DNA from: UBA4416 sp035439445
GTDB taxonomy: Bacteria > Bacteroidota > Bacteroidia > B-17B0 > Aurantibacillaceae
Reading direction: 5' to 3'
Assembly (NCBI GenBank): GCA_035439445.1
Contig: DAORKG010000004.1
Coordinates: forward strand, 1-64,000
Length of the DNA stretch: 64,000 nt
Below the pieces are notes generated by a model, which searched no databases, was not told where the DNA came from, and saw only the letters and a list, made by a program, of their open reading frames with translations. Below are positions 23,489 to 33,265 of the stretch, piece by piece. The first letter of the stretch is position 1. Every line of letters begins with the position of its first letter. Position numbers and translations under genes: made by a program.

Positions 23489-24766
23489 ATGAGCCAAACT
23501 TTAAAAACTTCAGAATCACGCATTCACGAAAAATTGAGCATTTTAGCAGATGCTGCCAAGTATGATGTGTCTTGTTCATCGAGTGGAGGTAAACGTAAAA
23601 ACACCAACAAAGGTTTGGGCGACACAACAGGTATGGGAATTTGCCATAGTTACACAGAAGATGGCAGATGTGTATCGCTCCTGAAAATATTACTCACTAA
23701 TTATTGCATTTTTGATTGTGCGTATTGCGTGTCACGCAAAAGCAATGATATTAAGCGAGCTGCTTTTACCATAGAAGAGGTTGTGGAATTAACCATGAAT
23801 TTTTACAGGAGAAATTATATTGAAGGATTGTTTTTGAGTTCCGGTATTTTTAAAAATGCTGATTTCACTATGGAACGATTAGTGACTATTGCTAAGAAGT
23901 TGAGGTTAGAACATCAATTTAACGGCTATATACACTTAAAAACAATTCCCGGGGCAAGCGATGAATTGATGAAAGAGGCAGGGTTGTATGCTGATAGATT
24001 GAGTATAAATATTGAAATGCCAACCGAATCATCACTCAAACTTCTAGCTCCTGATAAAAACTATGAGGAAATTTTTACTCCTATGAATTTCGTGAGTGAA
24101 TCTATCGTTCAATATAAAGCTGAAAAGAAATTGATTAAAAGTACACCGGTTTATGCACCTGCGGGTCAGAGTACCCAAATGGTTATTGGCGCAACTCCCG
24201 AAACGGATAAAGACATTATGTTTACAGCAAACTCTTTATATCAAAAATTTAACATGAAACGGGTTTATTACTCAGGCTACATTCCTATTAGTGGCGACGA
24301 ACGTTTGCCTGGGATAGGAACTCCACCACCATTAATACGAGAACACAGGTTATATCAAACAGATTGGCTGATGCGTTTTTATGGTTTTACAGTTAATGAA
24401 ATTGTAAGTGACTCAAATCCAAATTTAGATGTTGATATTGATCCCAAATTAAGTTGGGCATTGAGAAATTTACATCAATTTCCAATTGATATTAATACTG
24501 CCGATTATTCAATGATTTTAAGGGTTCCTGGAATAGGTGTAGCTTCGGCACAAAAAATTGTATCAGCCAGAAAGTATGGGAAACTGGATTGGCATCAGTT
24601 AAAAAAAATAGGAGTGGTGATGAACAGAGTAAAACATTTTGTGGTTTGCTCTCGTCAGGATTTTGTTTTAGGCGAAGCCACCGCCGGAAATATAAGACAT
24701 CAAATCCTAGCTTTAGGAAAAAGTAAATATACATCTACCTATTCACCGCAATTAACCTTGTTCTAA
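23489..24766 (+). CDS. radical SAM protein, putative DNA modification/repair
   Basis: The 425-residue protein has the radical SAM cluster motif at Cys73-Cys77-Cys80 (NYCIFDCAYC). SAM-barrel strands follow to about residue 290, and a C-terminal helix-hairpin-helix region (about 330-395, INTADYSMILRVPGIGVASAQKIV) of the kind that binds DNA. It matches the family described as radical SAM linked to uracil-DNA glycosylase. The partner gene starts at its stop (TAATG), so the two are coupled. The reaction is unknown; a repair or base-modification role is the published prediction, not shown here. Confidence 0.85.
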   Translation: MSQTLKTSESRIHEKLSILADAAKYDVSCSSSGGKRKNTNKGLGDTTGMGICHSYTEDGRCVSLLKILLTNYCIFDCAYCVSRKSNDIKRAAFTIEEVVELTMNFYRRNYIEGLFLSSGIFKNADFTMERLVTIAKKLRLEHQFNGYIHLKTIPGASDELMKEAGLYADRLSINIEMPTESSLKLLAPDKNYEEIFTPMNFVSESIVQYKAEKKLIKSTPVYAPAGQSTQMVIGATPETDKDIMFTANSLYQKFNMKRVYYSGYIPISGDERLPGIGTPPPLIREHRLYQTDWLMRFYGFTVNEIVSDSNPNLDVDIDPKLSWALRNLHQFPIDINTADYSMILRVPGIGVASAQKIVSARKYGKLDWHQLKKIGVVMNRVKHFVVCSRQDFVLGEATAGNIRHQILALGKSKYTSTYSPQLTLF

Positions 24767-25539
24767 TGACACAGTTTATTTACGACGGAAGCTATATAGG
24801 ATTATTAAGTACAATTTTTGAAGTGTATGATCGCAAATGCGAGGAAGTAAGCATAGTAAATCGAGATAAAATACAAGGTTTGATGTTTATGGAAAACATG
24901 GAAGTAGTTAGTGATTACCAAAAAGCATCACGTGTTTTAAAAGGCTTGCAAAAAAAAGTATCACAACAAACTATGATGAATATATACCGTTGCTATTTAT
25001 CTGAATTACCTGGAATAGAAAATAGTATTTTACAATTGATACAATATATATTTTCTTCAACACAAAATATTGAAAGTGATTATGGAAATAAGTATGTTAT
25101 AGAAATTGCACAAATTGCCAGAAGAGTAGGGAGAGAGAAACATCGCTTTGAAGCTTTTGTTCGTTTTGAGAATATTGGATATAAATTGTTTTATGCACCT
25201 ATCGACCCAGATTATAATGTACTTCCCTTAATCATCCCACATTTTAAAAGCAGATATGCTAATCAAGATTGGATTATATATGACACGAAGCGTAAGTATG
25301 GAGTGCATTATAACCAACAAACCGAACAAGTTAATGAAGCCGTTATAGATTTTGACACTGTCACAAACAAATTAATGCCCACAGGAATTTCGTTTGATCC
25401 CGAGGAAAAATTGTATCAAGGTTTGTGGCAAAACTATTTTAAAAGTGTTAACATTCCTATTCGAAAAAACACAAAGCTGCATTTACAGCATGTACCTAAA
25501 CGCTATTGGAAATACTTGGTTGAGAAAAAGAATAATTAA
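24766..25539 (+). CDS. DUF4130-type DNA metabolism protein
   Basis: The 257-residue protein is the usual partner of the radical SAM gene before it: FIYDGSYIGLLSTIFEVYDRK at the start, the basic ARRVGREKHRFEAFVRFE segment in the middle, LIIPHFKSRYANQDWIIYDTKRKYGVHY, and a C-terminal HLQHVPKRYWKYLVEK. In many bacteria this domain is linked to, or fused with, a uracil-DNA glycosylase-like domain. No glycosylase is fused or adjacent here. The start codon shares one base with the upstream stop. It is cytoplasmic and its function is unproven. Confidence 0.85.
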   Translation: MTQFIYDGSYIGLLSTIFEVYDRKCEEVSIVNRDKIQGLMFMENMEVVSDYQKASRVLKGLQKKVSQQTMMNIYRCYLSELPGIENSILQLIQYIFSSTQNIESDYGNKYVIEIAQIARRVGREKHRFEAFVRFENIGYKLFYAPIDPDYNVLPLIIPHFKSRYANQDWIIYDTKRKYGVHYNQQTEQVNEAVIDFDTVTNKLMPTGISFDPEEKLYQGLWQNYFKSVNIPIRKNTKLHLQHVPKRYWKYLVEKKNN

Positions 25540-25546
25540 AGTATAG

Positions 25547-26521
25547 TTACTTCTTATACTTCAAAGCCCATTCTTTAGCAAAGTAAGTTAAGATAATAGA
25601 TGCTCCTGCGCGTTTCATACTTAATAAAATTTCATCACGCACTCTGTCGCCATCAATCCAACCTTTTGCTGCAGCTGCTTTAACCATAGCATATTCGCCA
25701 CTTACATTGTATGCAGCAATTGGTAAATCAAAATTAGTGTTGAGGTCTTTGATAATATCTAAATAAGATAAAGCAGGCTTTACCATTAAAAAATCCGCGC
25801 CTTCTTCTAAATCTAATTGCGCTTCAATTAATGCTTCCTTGCTGTTAGCAGGATTCATTTGATAGGTTTTTTTGTCTCCAAATTTTGGTGCACTATCCAA
25901 AGCATCTCTAAACGGACCGTAAAATGCACTAGCATATTTCGCAGTATAACTCATAATACTCACACCTGTATGACCAGCTTCATCTAATGCTTCTCTTAAA
26001 TAACCAACACGTCCATCCATCATATCACTTGGCCCAATGATATCAATGCCACAATCAGCTTGTGCAATAGCCATCTTTGCTAAAATCTCCAAAGTCTCAT
26101 CGTTAACAATCTCTCCGTTTTTTACTAAACCATCATGTCCATCGCTGCTATAAGGGTCCATGGCAACATCGGTCATAATACAAGCCTCCGGAAATTTCTT
26201 TTTAATGAGTGCAAGTGTTTTTAAATACAAACCGTTTTTGTTAGTGCTCTCAGTCGCATATTTATCTTTGTATTTATCTGTTAAACTAGGGAATACATCA
26301 AAGGTGGTAATTCCTAACTTTAAACATTGCTCAATTTCCTTTAACATCAAATCAGGGCTTAGTCTGAAAATGCCCGGCATTGATTTCACTTCTGATTTTT
26401 TATTTTTCCCATCTATTAAAAACAATGGAAAAATAAAGTCGTTCACGGTTACGTGATTCTCTTGCACTAAATTTCTAATAGTTTCTGATTTTCTGTTTCT
26501 ACGTGGACGATGAGTAATCAT
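25547..26521 (-). CDS. hemB: porphobilinogen synthase
   Basis: HemB condenses two 5-aminolevulinates to porphobilinogen. The 324-residue protein has the two active-site lysines in MSYTAKYASAFYGPF and FLMVKPALSYLDII, and the family signature GADFLMVKPALSYL. The zinc-type cysteine motif is replaced by DVAMDPYSSDGHDG, so this is a magnesium- or potassium-dependent type. It is the last gene of the haem operon, 19 bases after the membrane protein. Only seven bases separate it from the convergent DUF4130 gene. Confidence 0.95.
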   Translation of the reverse strand: MITHRPRRNRKSETIRNLVQENHVTVNDFIFPLFLIDGKNKKSEVKSMPGIFRLSPDLMLKEIEQCLKLGITTFDVFPSLTDKYKDKYATESTNKNGLYLKTLALIKKKFPEACIMTDVAMDPYSSDGHDGLVKNGEIVNDETLEILAKMAIAQADCGIDIIGPSDMMDGRVGYLREALDEAGHTGVSIMSYTAKYASAFYGPFRDALDSAPKFGDKKTYQMNPANSKEALIEAQLDLEEGADFLMVKPALSYLDIIKDLNTNFDLPIAAYNVSGEYAMVKAAAAKGWIDGDRVRDEILLSMKRAGASIILTYFAKEWALKYKK

Positions 26522-26540
26522 GGTAATTTTATTAAATGAT

Positions 26541-27221
26541 TTATACTAATTCAGGTTCGGATGATTGATATAAGCTAGCACCTTTGTACATAAGGTACAT
26601 ACTAATGGCCATAAAAATGTGGCTTAAATCCATATGATTAAACCACACAGAAAAAGCCAGTTTAAATACATGACAAAGAACAGCCAACACAGCTACTCCA
26701 ACACCATATATCATAAACAAACTTAATTGTGATTTCGTTTTTTTGTAATGAATGTTTTCTAAAATGGTCACAATAAGCACTAAACCAAAAGCTGAGTGAA
26801 CTTCAACAACTACAAACGACCAAAACGCAAAAACAGAAACAAAAGCAGCAACAACTTCTATTGAACAAATGATAATTAATGTTTTAAATAAAGACTTACT
26901 AATGCTGTTTCGTGTGTGATATAAGGCAGCAAACTGAGCAAATGATGTTCCAAAAAGACCAGTGAACCACCCGTAAATTTTTGCTTCTTGCCCGAAATAA
27001 TATAAAAAGGTGTGTCCTACAAAGGCTGCTACAATAGTTGAAACACCGGTTAATAGAAAAAACCAACGGTACAAATTCAAAGCTTTATCAGAAGTAACAT
27101 CTTTTGTTTTAAAAAACGCAAAAAAGCACACGCCAATAAACAACATATCTGTAAGTGTTGTTATTGGTTCATCAATTCTTAAATCACCAATGTATATTGT
27201 TGGATTTTGAAAAGGCACCAT
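26541..27221 (-). CDS. seven-TM-like membrane protein in the haem operon
   Basis: The 226-residue protein has about seven hydrophobic segments. Polar residues stand inside or next to them: GHTFLYYF in the first half and WFNHMDLSHIFMAISMYLMY near the C-terminus. The His/Asp arrangement resembles the metal-site helices of the ceramidase/progestin-receptor (CREST-like) superfamily, a resemblance rather than a proven membership. It starts one base after the hemCD stop and precedes hemB by 19 bases, so it must be transcribed with haem synthesis. Possible roles are a membrane hydrolase or a haem-linked sensor; both are guesses. Confidence 0.6.
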   Translation of the reverse strand: MVPFQNPTIYIGDLRIDEPITTLTDMLFIGVCFFAFFKTKDVTSDKALNLYRWFFLLTGVSTIVAAFVGHTFLYYFGQEAKIYGWFTGLFGTSFAQFAALYHTRNSISKSLFKTLIIICSIEVVAAFVSVFAFWSFVVVEVHSAFGLVLIVTILENIHYKKTKSQLSLFMIYGVGVAVLAVLCHVFKLAFSVWFNHMDLSHIFMAISMYLMYKGASLYQSSEPELV

Positions 27222-27222
27222 T

Positions 27223-28803
27223 TTACAATACGTGAAGAACAGCTCTATACAAACCTAAATCGTCAAACGAGTAAGGTTTATGAATTTGAGTGTCTTTTAT
27301 TTTTGCTTTTACAATTAATGTTTTTTCGGTGGATTCACCCATCGCAATTACTTTTTGATGTGGTAATATTTGATTTTTCTCTAAATACGATTCCACATTA
27401 CTAGGGCTTGTAAACACTAAGATGTCTGTGTTTTCTGCAACAGTGTGAGGCACTTTTAAGGTAGCATAAATAGGTAAATCAACTAACTTATCTTGTTTAG
27501 CAAATTGCCATTGAATAGTGCGCATACTATCTCTTGCAATTGGAAATACAACTTTACCGGATCCAACGCGAGCAGCAAATTGTTTTCCAACTAATTTTGT
27601 ATCGGTGCTTGTTCCAATAAAATCTGCACGTTTACCATATTCACGCAATGCTTGCGAAGTTCCTTTACCCATACAACCTATTTTAGCTGTTCCTATATCA
27701 GGGTTTTGCATAAAGAAAAACTCAACGGCGTGTTTACTGCTAAAAAATAACCAGTCGCTTTTTGGTAATTCTTTTATGGTTAGTTTCTTTAAATCAATTA
27801 AGCTTTTGCACTCAACATTAAACCCTAAATTAGTTAACCATCTGTTGAGGTTATTATTTTCATGTGCATCGCGAGAAATAAAAATAGATTTCTTATCAAT
27901 GCGTTTTAAATGCTCAACAATTTTTTCAGGTAAATCTTCGGTGTTAGTAGTTTCGTAATACAATTGTTTTACTTGTGTATTCCAAGCATCAGCTGCCGAT
28001 ACCCAAACCTTGAATAACTTTCTGTCTTGGTCATTCATTTCGGTGTCGCAAAAAACACCTAATGGCAATTGGCAACCACCATCTAATAAATTTAATACAC
28101 GGCGCTCGATGTTGATGTTAATCATCACATCATAATCACACACTGCATCAAACACATCACTTAATTTATAATCATCTTCACGAATTTGCCAAGCTAATAC
28201 ACCTTGTGCAGGAGCAGGAACAAACTCACTTGTTTCTAATTGCTCAACATGAAAATCAGATAAGTCTAATTCTAAACGTTCTAATCCGGCAGCTGCTAAT
28301 AAGATAGCATCATACTGCCCTTCTTTTAATTTTTTAATACGAGTAGGCACATTACCACGTAAGTCGGTAATGTCTACATCGGGCCTAAATGATAATAATT
28401 GTGATTTTCTTCTAGCAGAAGAAGTTCCCACTTTGGCACCTTGTTTTAAAGAAAATTTTTGAGAATCATCAACACACTCTTCTCTAATGATTAACCAGTC
28501 TGCTGGATTTTCTCGAGAGGATACGCCCGCAATAATTAATCCATCAGGATTTTCAGTCGGTAAATCTTTATGAGAATGAACAGCAACATCAATCGTTTTA
28601 TTTAATAAAGCCTCTTCCAATTCTTTGGTAAAAAAGCCTTTACCTTCTAATTTATCAAAACTAGTATTCCATTGTTGCGACGTATCACCTTTAGTTTCGA
28701 TAATTTTTATCTCAACTTGGTGTCCTTGTTTTTCTAATAAATCTTTTGTGAAATTAGCTTGCCAAAGTGCTAAATCGCTTCCGCGTGTGCCAATGATAAT
28801 CAT
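27223..28803 (-). CDS. hemC: HemC-HemD fusion (hydroxymethylbilane synthase / uroporphyrinogen-III synthase)
   Basis: Residues 1 to about 300 are hydroxymethylbilane synthase: IIIGTRGSDLALWQA, the VAVHSHKDLPTE loop, KVGTSSARRKSQLL, LRGNVPTRIKKL, and Cys244 in LLDGGCQLPLG, the dipyrromethane attachment site. Residues about 310-526 form a HemD-like two-lobed domain (IFISRDAHENNNLNRWL, then DWLFFSSKHAVEFF, GKGTSQALREYG, ILVFTSPSNVESYL). One protein thus performs two successive steps from porphobilinogen to uroporphyrinogen III. HemD parts diverge quickly, so its activity is less sure. It lies between hemA and the 7-TM gene. Confidence 0.92.
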   Translation of the reverse strand: MIIIGTRGSDLALWQANFTKDLLEKQGHQVEIKIIETKGDTSQQWNTSFDKLEGKGFFTKELEEALLNKTIDVAVHSHKDLPTENPDGLIIAGVSSRENPADWLIIREECVDDSQKFSLKQGAKVGTSSARRKSQLLSFRPDVDITDLRGNVPTRIKKLKEGQYDAILLAAAGLERLELDLSDFHVEQLETSEFVPAPAQGVLAWQIREDDYKLSDVFDAVCDYDVMININIERRVLNLLDGGCQLPLGVFCDTEMNDQDRKLFKVWVSAADAWNTQVKQLYYETTNTEDLPEKIVEHLKRIDKKSIFISRDAHENNNLNRWLTNLGFNVECKSLIDLKKLTIKELPKSDWLFFSSKHAVEFFFMQNPDIGTAKIGCMGKGTSQALREYGKRADFIGTSTDTKLVGKQFAARVGSGKVVFPIARDSMRTIQWQFAKQDKLVDLPIYATLKVPHTVAENTDILVFTSPSNVESYLEKNQILPHQKVIAMGESTEKTLIVKAKIKDTQIHKPYSFDDLGLYRAVLHVL

Positions 28804-28890
28804 AATGTTGTAATAAAATTAGAGGCTACAAGATAAGCTATTTTTTAATGTGTCAAAACGAACTCAAGAACTTTTTTCACCTGAGAAGAA

Positions 28891-30120
28891 TCACAAATCT
28901 TCTTCTAAAAATACTTTTTTTGCTGTTTTAATGGCAAGGGCATTGTATTTCTTTTCCATGTAGCTTAGCACTTTATCAAGTACTTCTTTGCCTTGTGGGT
29001 CAAGTGCATTCATTTCTTTGGCAAACACTTCATTTAAAGCAGTTTCCTTAATGTATTTGATTTGCTTAGGAATTTCTCCAAATGCTAATTCTATTTTACG
29101 CTCTTGAAACAATTGTTTAAACTCTTCTACTTTGTTGCTGATGATTGCTCTACACGCTTCAATCTCTCCCTCACGTTTTAATAAATTATCTGCGGCTTGT
29201 TTTTTTAATGATTCAATATCAATGTAATGAACATCATTTGATTCAATCACTTTAGTATCAATATCTGCTGGAATTGCTAAATCAATAATTACTTTTTTTG
29301 AAGTATCTTCTCCTAATAATGATTTATAAATCTCATTAGTTACAACCGCACCTTGAGCAGCAGTACAAGAAATCAACACATCAAAACCTTCTTTAAAATC
29401 TTTGATATGAGCTAATTCGCGAGCTTTTCCATTTAGTTCTTTAGCTAGTTTTTCAGCGTTTTCTAATGTTCGGTTAAATACCGTAAAGTTAGCGTATTGA
29501 TGCTTTTTTAAATACTTAGCCATGTTAGCGTTAGTTTCTCCGGCACCAACAAAAACAATACGGGCATTATTTTTAATTCCTAAACTGCGTAATTGACGAT
29601 ATGCTAACGAAACAATTGAAACCGGGTTTTTAGCAATATCAGTATCAGTGTAAACTTGTTTCGCGGTTTCAATGGTTTGTTTAATAGCTAAACGAATGGT
29701 ATCGCCTGTTAAGCCTAATAAATTACAAAATTCATAAGCTTTACGAACCTGAGTAATAATTTCTCTTTCGCCAACTACTAATGAATCTAAAGAGGCAGAC
29801 ACTTCAAACAAATGTGTAAGTGCAGCTTCGCCTTCATACACCATTGTTTTTTCTATTAAATCGCTTAAGTCTTCTTTAGTTAAACGAGAGTTAATAGAAT
29901 AAAATAAATCGGATAAAAATTCAGGAGCAATCTCACGGTCTGTGTTTACAATAAATTCAACACGATTACAGGTACTTAAAAACATTAATTCTTTTAAATC
30001 CATTCTGATTTTTAAACCACCCAAATAATCTTGTTGGTGATTTTCATCTAAATGTAATTTCCCTATTAACTCTAGAGGAGCTAATTTGTGAGTGAGTGAA
30101 ATTATTTTAAAAGCGTTCAT
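28891..30120 (-). CDS. hemA: glutamyl-tRNA reductase
   Basis: HemA reduces glutamyl-tRNA(Glu) to glutamate-1-semialdehyde, the first step of the C5 route to haem. The 409-residue protein has the catalytic Cys51 in FLSTCNRVEF, the SLDSLVVGEREIITQVR segment, the NADPH fold RIVFVGAGETNANMAKYL, and the C-terminal dimer helix region. It starts the minus-strand haem operon, 87 bases before hemCD. Genes for later steps (hemL, hemE) are not in this window. Confidence 0.95.
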   Translation of the reverse strand: MNAFKIISLTHKLAPLELIGKLHLDENHQQDYLGGLKIRMDLKELMFLSTCNRVEFIVNTDREIAPEFLSDLFYSINSRLTKEDLSDLIEKTMVYEGEAALTHLFEVSASLDSLVVGEREIITQVRKAYEFCNLLGLTGDTIRLAIKQTIETAKQVYTDTDIAKNPVSIVSLAYRQLRSLGIKNNARIVFVGAGETNANMAKYLKKHQYANFTVFNRTLENAEKLAKELNGKARELAHIKDFKEGFDVLISCTAAQGAVVTNEIYKSLLGEDTSKKVIIDLAIPADIDTKVIESNDVHYIDIESLKKQAADNLLKREGEIEACRAIISNKVEEFKQLFQERKIELAFGEIPKQIKYIKETALNEVFAKEMNALDPQGKEVLDKVLSYMEKKYNALAIKTAKKVFLEEDL

Positions 30121-30274
30121 AAATTCCGTTCGTAAAGTTCGGAAACTCTTGTCTTTACTATGTCATCGTATTGTCATAAGAAAGAATTTAAACTAATTCT
30201 AAATAAGGATTTAACCCATTTTGACTTGTATTTAGTTTTTCTTTTCTGTTACTTAGAGTACAAAATCTCATGTC

Positions 30275-32176
30275 ATGCAAATAACAAGCTTTGAACAGTA
30301 CCAAAATGAGTACAAAAAATCAGTAGAAAACCCGGAAGCCTTTTGGGACAGTATAGCCAACGAATTTATCTGGAAACAAAAATGGACCCAAACATTGGAT
30401 TGGAACTTTGAAGGACCAAATGTAAAATGGTTTATTAATGGAAAGTTTAATATCACAGAAAACGCTATCGACAGGCATTTACCAACCAAAGCCAATCAAA
30501 CTGCGTTTATTTGGGAACCTAATGCCATTGATGCAACACATAGAGTTATTACGTATCAAAATCTTCATGATGAAGTATGTAAAGTATCAAATACTTTAAA
30601 ATCATTAGGCGTAAAAAAGGGAGATAGGGTTTGTATTTACATGCCTATGATTCCTGAAACGGTTTTTGCTATGCTGGCTTGTGCCCGTATCGGAGCTGTG
30701 CATTCTGTTGTGTTTGCAGGTTTTTCGTCTTCAGCATTAGCAGGCCGTATACAAGACAGTGATTGTAAAGTGGTTTTAACTTCTGATGGCGCCTATCGTG
30801 GGGTAAAAGATATTCCAATTAAAGCAGTTGTTGACGAAGCATTGGAAACTTGTCCGTGTGTAGAAAAAGTCTTGATTTACAAACACACAGGCACGTCTAT
30901 AACAATTAATAAGGATAGAGACGTTCTATGGCAAGATGTTATTCCTAATGCTTCAAACACTTGTGTGCCGGAGTTAATGGATGCAGAAGACATGTTGTTT
31001 ATTTTATATACATCAGGCTCAACAGGTAAACCAAAAGGAGTAGTGCATACTTGCGGTGGTTATATGGTTTACACCTGTTATACTTTTCAAAATGTGTTTC
31101 AAATGAATTTGAACGCAGATTCAAAAGATTTGTTTTGGTGTACAGCAGATGTGGGTTGGATTACAGGGCATTCTTATATTGCCTATGGGCCATTGTTAGC
31201 AGGTGCAAGTTCGGTGATATTTGAAGGCGTTCCTACATTCCCCGATGCAGGACGTTTTTGGCAAGTGATTGATAAATATAAAGTCACCCATTTTTATACA
31301 GCACCAACTGCTATTAGAGCGCTGGAGGCTGCCGGATTAGATTTTGTGAAACCATACAAATTAGATTCGTTAAAAGTACTAGGAAGTGTTGGAGAACCTA
31401 TAAATGAAGAAGCGTGGCATTGGTACAATAAAAATATCGGAAAAGAAAAATGCCCTATTGTAGATACTTGGTGGCAAACCGAAACAGGAGGTATTTTAAT
31501 TTCTTCATTAGCAGGAGTAACTCCCGCCAAACCAAGTTTTGCAACTTTGCCAATGCCTGGAGTTCAACCATTATTAGTAGATGAAAAAGGCAATGAAATT
31601 TTAGGCAATAATGTAGAAGGAAATTTATGCATTAAGTTTCCATGGCCATCAATGATTCGTACAACTTATGGAGATCATGCTCGATGTAAACAAGCCTATT
31701 TTGAAACCTATCCGGGATTGTATTTTACAGGCGATGGTTGCCGTAGAGATGAAAACGGATTTTACAGAATTACAGGTAGAGTAGATGATGTCATGAACAT
31801 TTCAGGACATCGTATTGGAACAGCGGAAGTAGAAAGTGCCATAAATACACATGCTGATGTTGTAGAAAGTGCAGTAGTAGGCTATCCGCATGATATTAAA
31901 GGACAAGGCATTTATGCTTACGTGATAGCACCTTCAACCACTAAAAACCACGATAATTTAAGAAAAGAAATTATTGCTGAGGTCAATAAAATAATTGGGC
32001 CTATTGCAAAACCCGATAAAATCCAAATTGTGAGCGGCTTACCAAAAACACGTAGTGGAAAAATTATGCGTCGTATTTTACGCAAGGTTGCCGAAGGAGA
32101 TGTGAGCAATTTAGGAGATACTTCTACATTGCTGGATCCCACAGTAGTTGACGAGATTGTGAAAGGGAAGCTCTAA
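30275..32176 (+). CDS. acs: acetyl-CoA synthetase
   Basis: Acs activates acetate to acetyl-CoA by way of acetyl-AMP. The 633-residue protein has the expected length and motifs: the P-loop-like ILYTSGSTGKPKGVVHT, the acetate-pocket region VDTWWQTETGG, the GDGCRRDENGFYRITGRVDDVMNISGHRIG hinge, and PKTRSGKIMRRIL with the catalytic Lys596, a known regulatory acetylation site in the family. It is divergent from hemA, with a 154-base intergenic region, and stands alone. Confidence 0.95.
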   Translation: MQITSFEQYQNEYKKSVENPEAFWDSIANEFIWKQKWTQTLDWNFEGPNVKWFINGKFNITENAIDRHLPTKANQTAFIWEPNAIDATHRVITYQNLHDEVCKVSNTLKSLGVKKGDRVCIYMPMIPETVFAMLACARIGAVHSVVFAGFSSSALAGRIQDSDCKVVLTSDGAYRGVKDIPIKAVVDEALETCPCVEKVLIYKHTGTSITINKDRDVLWQDVIPNASNTCVPELMDAEDMLFILYTSGSTGKPKGVVHTCGGYMVYTCYTFQNVFQMNLNADSKDLFWCTADVGWITGHSYIAYGPLLAGASSVIFEGVPTFPDAGRFWQVIDKYKVTHFYTAPTAIRALEAAGLDFVKPYKLDSLKVLGSVGEPINEEAWHWYNKNIGKEKCPIVDTWWQTETGGILISSLAGVTPAKPSFATLPMPGVQPLLVDEKGNEILGNNVEGNLCIKFPWPSMIRTTYGDHARCKQAYFETYPGLYFTGDGCRRDENGFYRITGRVDDVMNISGHRIGTAEVESAINTHADVVESAVVGYPHDIKGQGIYAYVIAPSTTKNHDNLRKEIIAEVNKIIGPIAKPDKIQIVSGLPKTRSGKIMRRILRKVAEGDVSNLGDTSTLLDPTVVDEIVKGKL

Positions 32177-32286
32177 CTGATATTAACAAATGAAAGAAGC
32201 CTTTTTTATGATTATAGATTTTAAAAAAAAGGCACACTATTTGGTATCTTTATGTTGCCCCAAAACTATTTATAAACTAAATTAAA

Positions 32287-33243
32287 ATGATGATGACTAA
32301 AAAATTTTTATTAAACACAACAGTAATGTGTTTGGGACTTATGCTTACGGTTTCAAGCTGTAAGAAAAAAGATGACAAAATAGATGAGAGTGGACAAACT
32401 ACCACAGACTCTCGAAATGCAATCAGCGAAAACGACGCCTCTATTAATGATATTAATCAAACAATTAGTGATTATCCGTTAATGCACGGAAGAACAGCAT
32501 CACCTCAAAATGTGAACTCTATTTGTGGATTAACCGTTGATACTGCAGGTTCTTATATGGGAACTATTAAGTTAAATTACAACGGTACTAGTTGTAATAA
32601 CCGTACAAGAACAGGATCTATACGTTTAACGATTATAAACTATGCTTCCGGTCAAAGATGGAAAATGGCAGGTTGTGTAATGAAAGTGGAGTATTTAGGA
32701 TATAAAGTAACTCGTACATCTGACGGCGAAAGCATTGAGTTAAACGGAACACAAAACTTAACCAATATTAGCGGCGGAACATGGTTTGATTTATTGTTTT
32801 TAGGTCAACCAAACTTATCAAGTTCAGTAACAGGCACTAATTTAAACGTAACGTTCAATGGAACTGCTACTGCCGTATATAATATTAACCGTAAGTTTAC
32901 ATACACTTGGGCAAATAATATTTTAACGTGTTCAGGCGAAGGTATCGGAACATCAGGAGGAGTAGGGAGTTTAGAGAATTATGGTACTACACGTGATGGA
33001 GACCCATTTACTAGCCAAGTTGCTAGTCCTATTGTTTGGAATACAACATGTGGATGGGGAGCACCATTATCCGGAAAATTAATTGTGAAAGTTCCTACTA
33101 AAGGACTTAGTTTGGATTGTGTATTTGGTGTAAACTCATCTGGAACACAAATTACGGTTGGGTCAAATCAATGTGCTTATGGTTGGAATTTGAATTGGGT
33201 TTATGGACCTAACAACGGAAGCAAAGTGATTGCGTACTGGTAA
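32287..33243 (+). CDS. lipoprotein of unknown function
   Basis: The 318-residue protein starts with a lipoprotein signal (TVMCLGLMLTVSSC, lipobox SSC followed by KKKDD). An acidic, Ser/Thr-rich linker follows, then a strand-rich body with IKLNYNGTSCNNRTRTGSIRLTI, SGGTWFDLLFLG and two late cysteine pairs. It resembles Bacteroidota surface or periplasmic lipoproteins of unknown role; no family is recognised. It is monocistronic, with a strong shared terminator behind it. Three Met codons open the frame and any of the first could be the start. Confidence 0.65.
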   Translation: MMMTKKFLLNTTVMCLGLMLTVSSCKKKDDKIDESGQTTTDSRNAISENDASINDINQTISDYPLMHGRTASPQNVNSICGLTVDTAGSYMGTIKLNYNGTSCNNRTRTGSIRLTIINYASGQRWKMAGCVMKVEYLGYKVTRTSDGESIELNGTQNLTNISGGTWFDLLFLGQPNLSSSVTGTNLNVTFNGTATAVYNINRKFTYTWANNILTCSGEGIGTSGGVGSLENYGTTRDGDPFTSQVASPIVWNTTCGWGAPLSGKLIVKVPTKGLSLDCVFGVNSSGTQITVGSNQCAYGWNLNWVYGPNNGSKVIAYW

Positions 33244-33265
33244 TAGTTATAACTATTGATACAAT

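Noticed and set aside
25539..25561. AAGTATA...TATACTT hairpin as a terminator between the DUF4130 and hemB genes
   Set aside because: The stem has only seven base pairs with little G/C and no T-run, and it overlaps the hemB stop region; the evidence is too weak.
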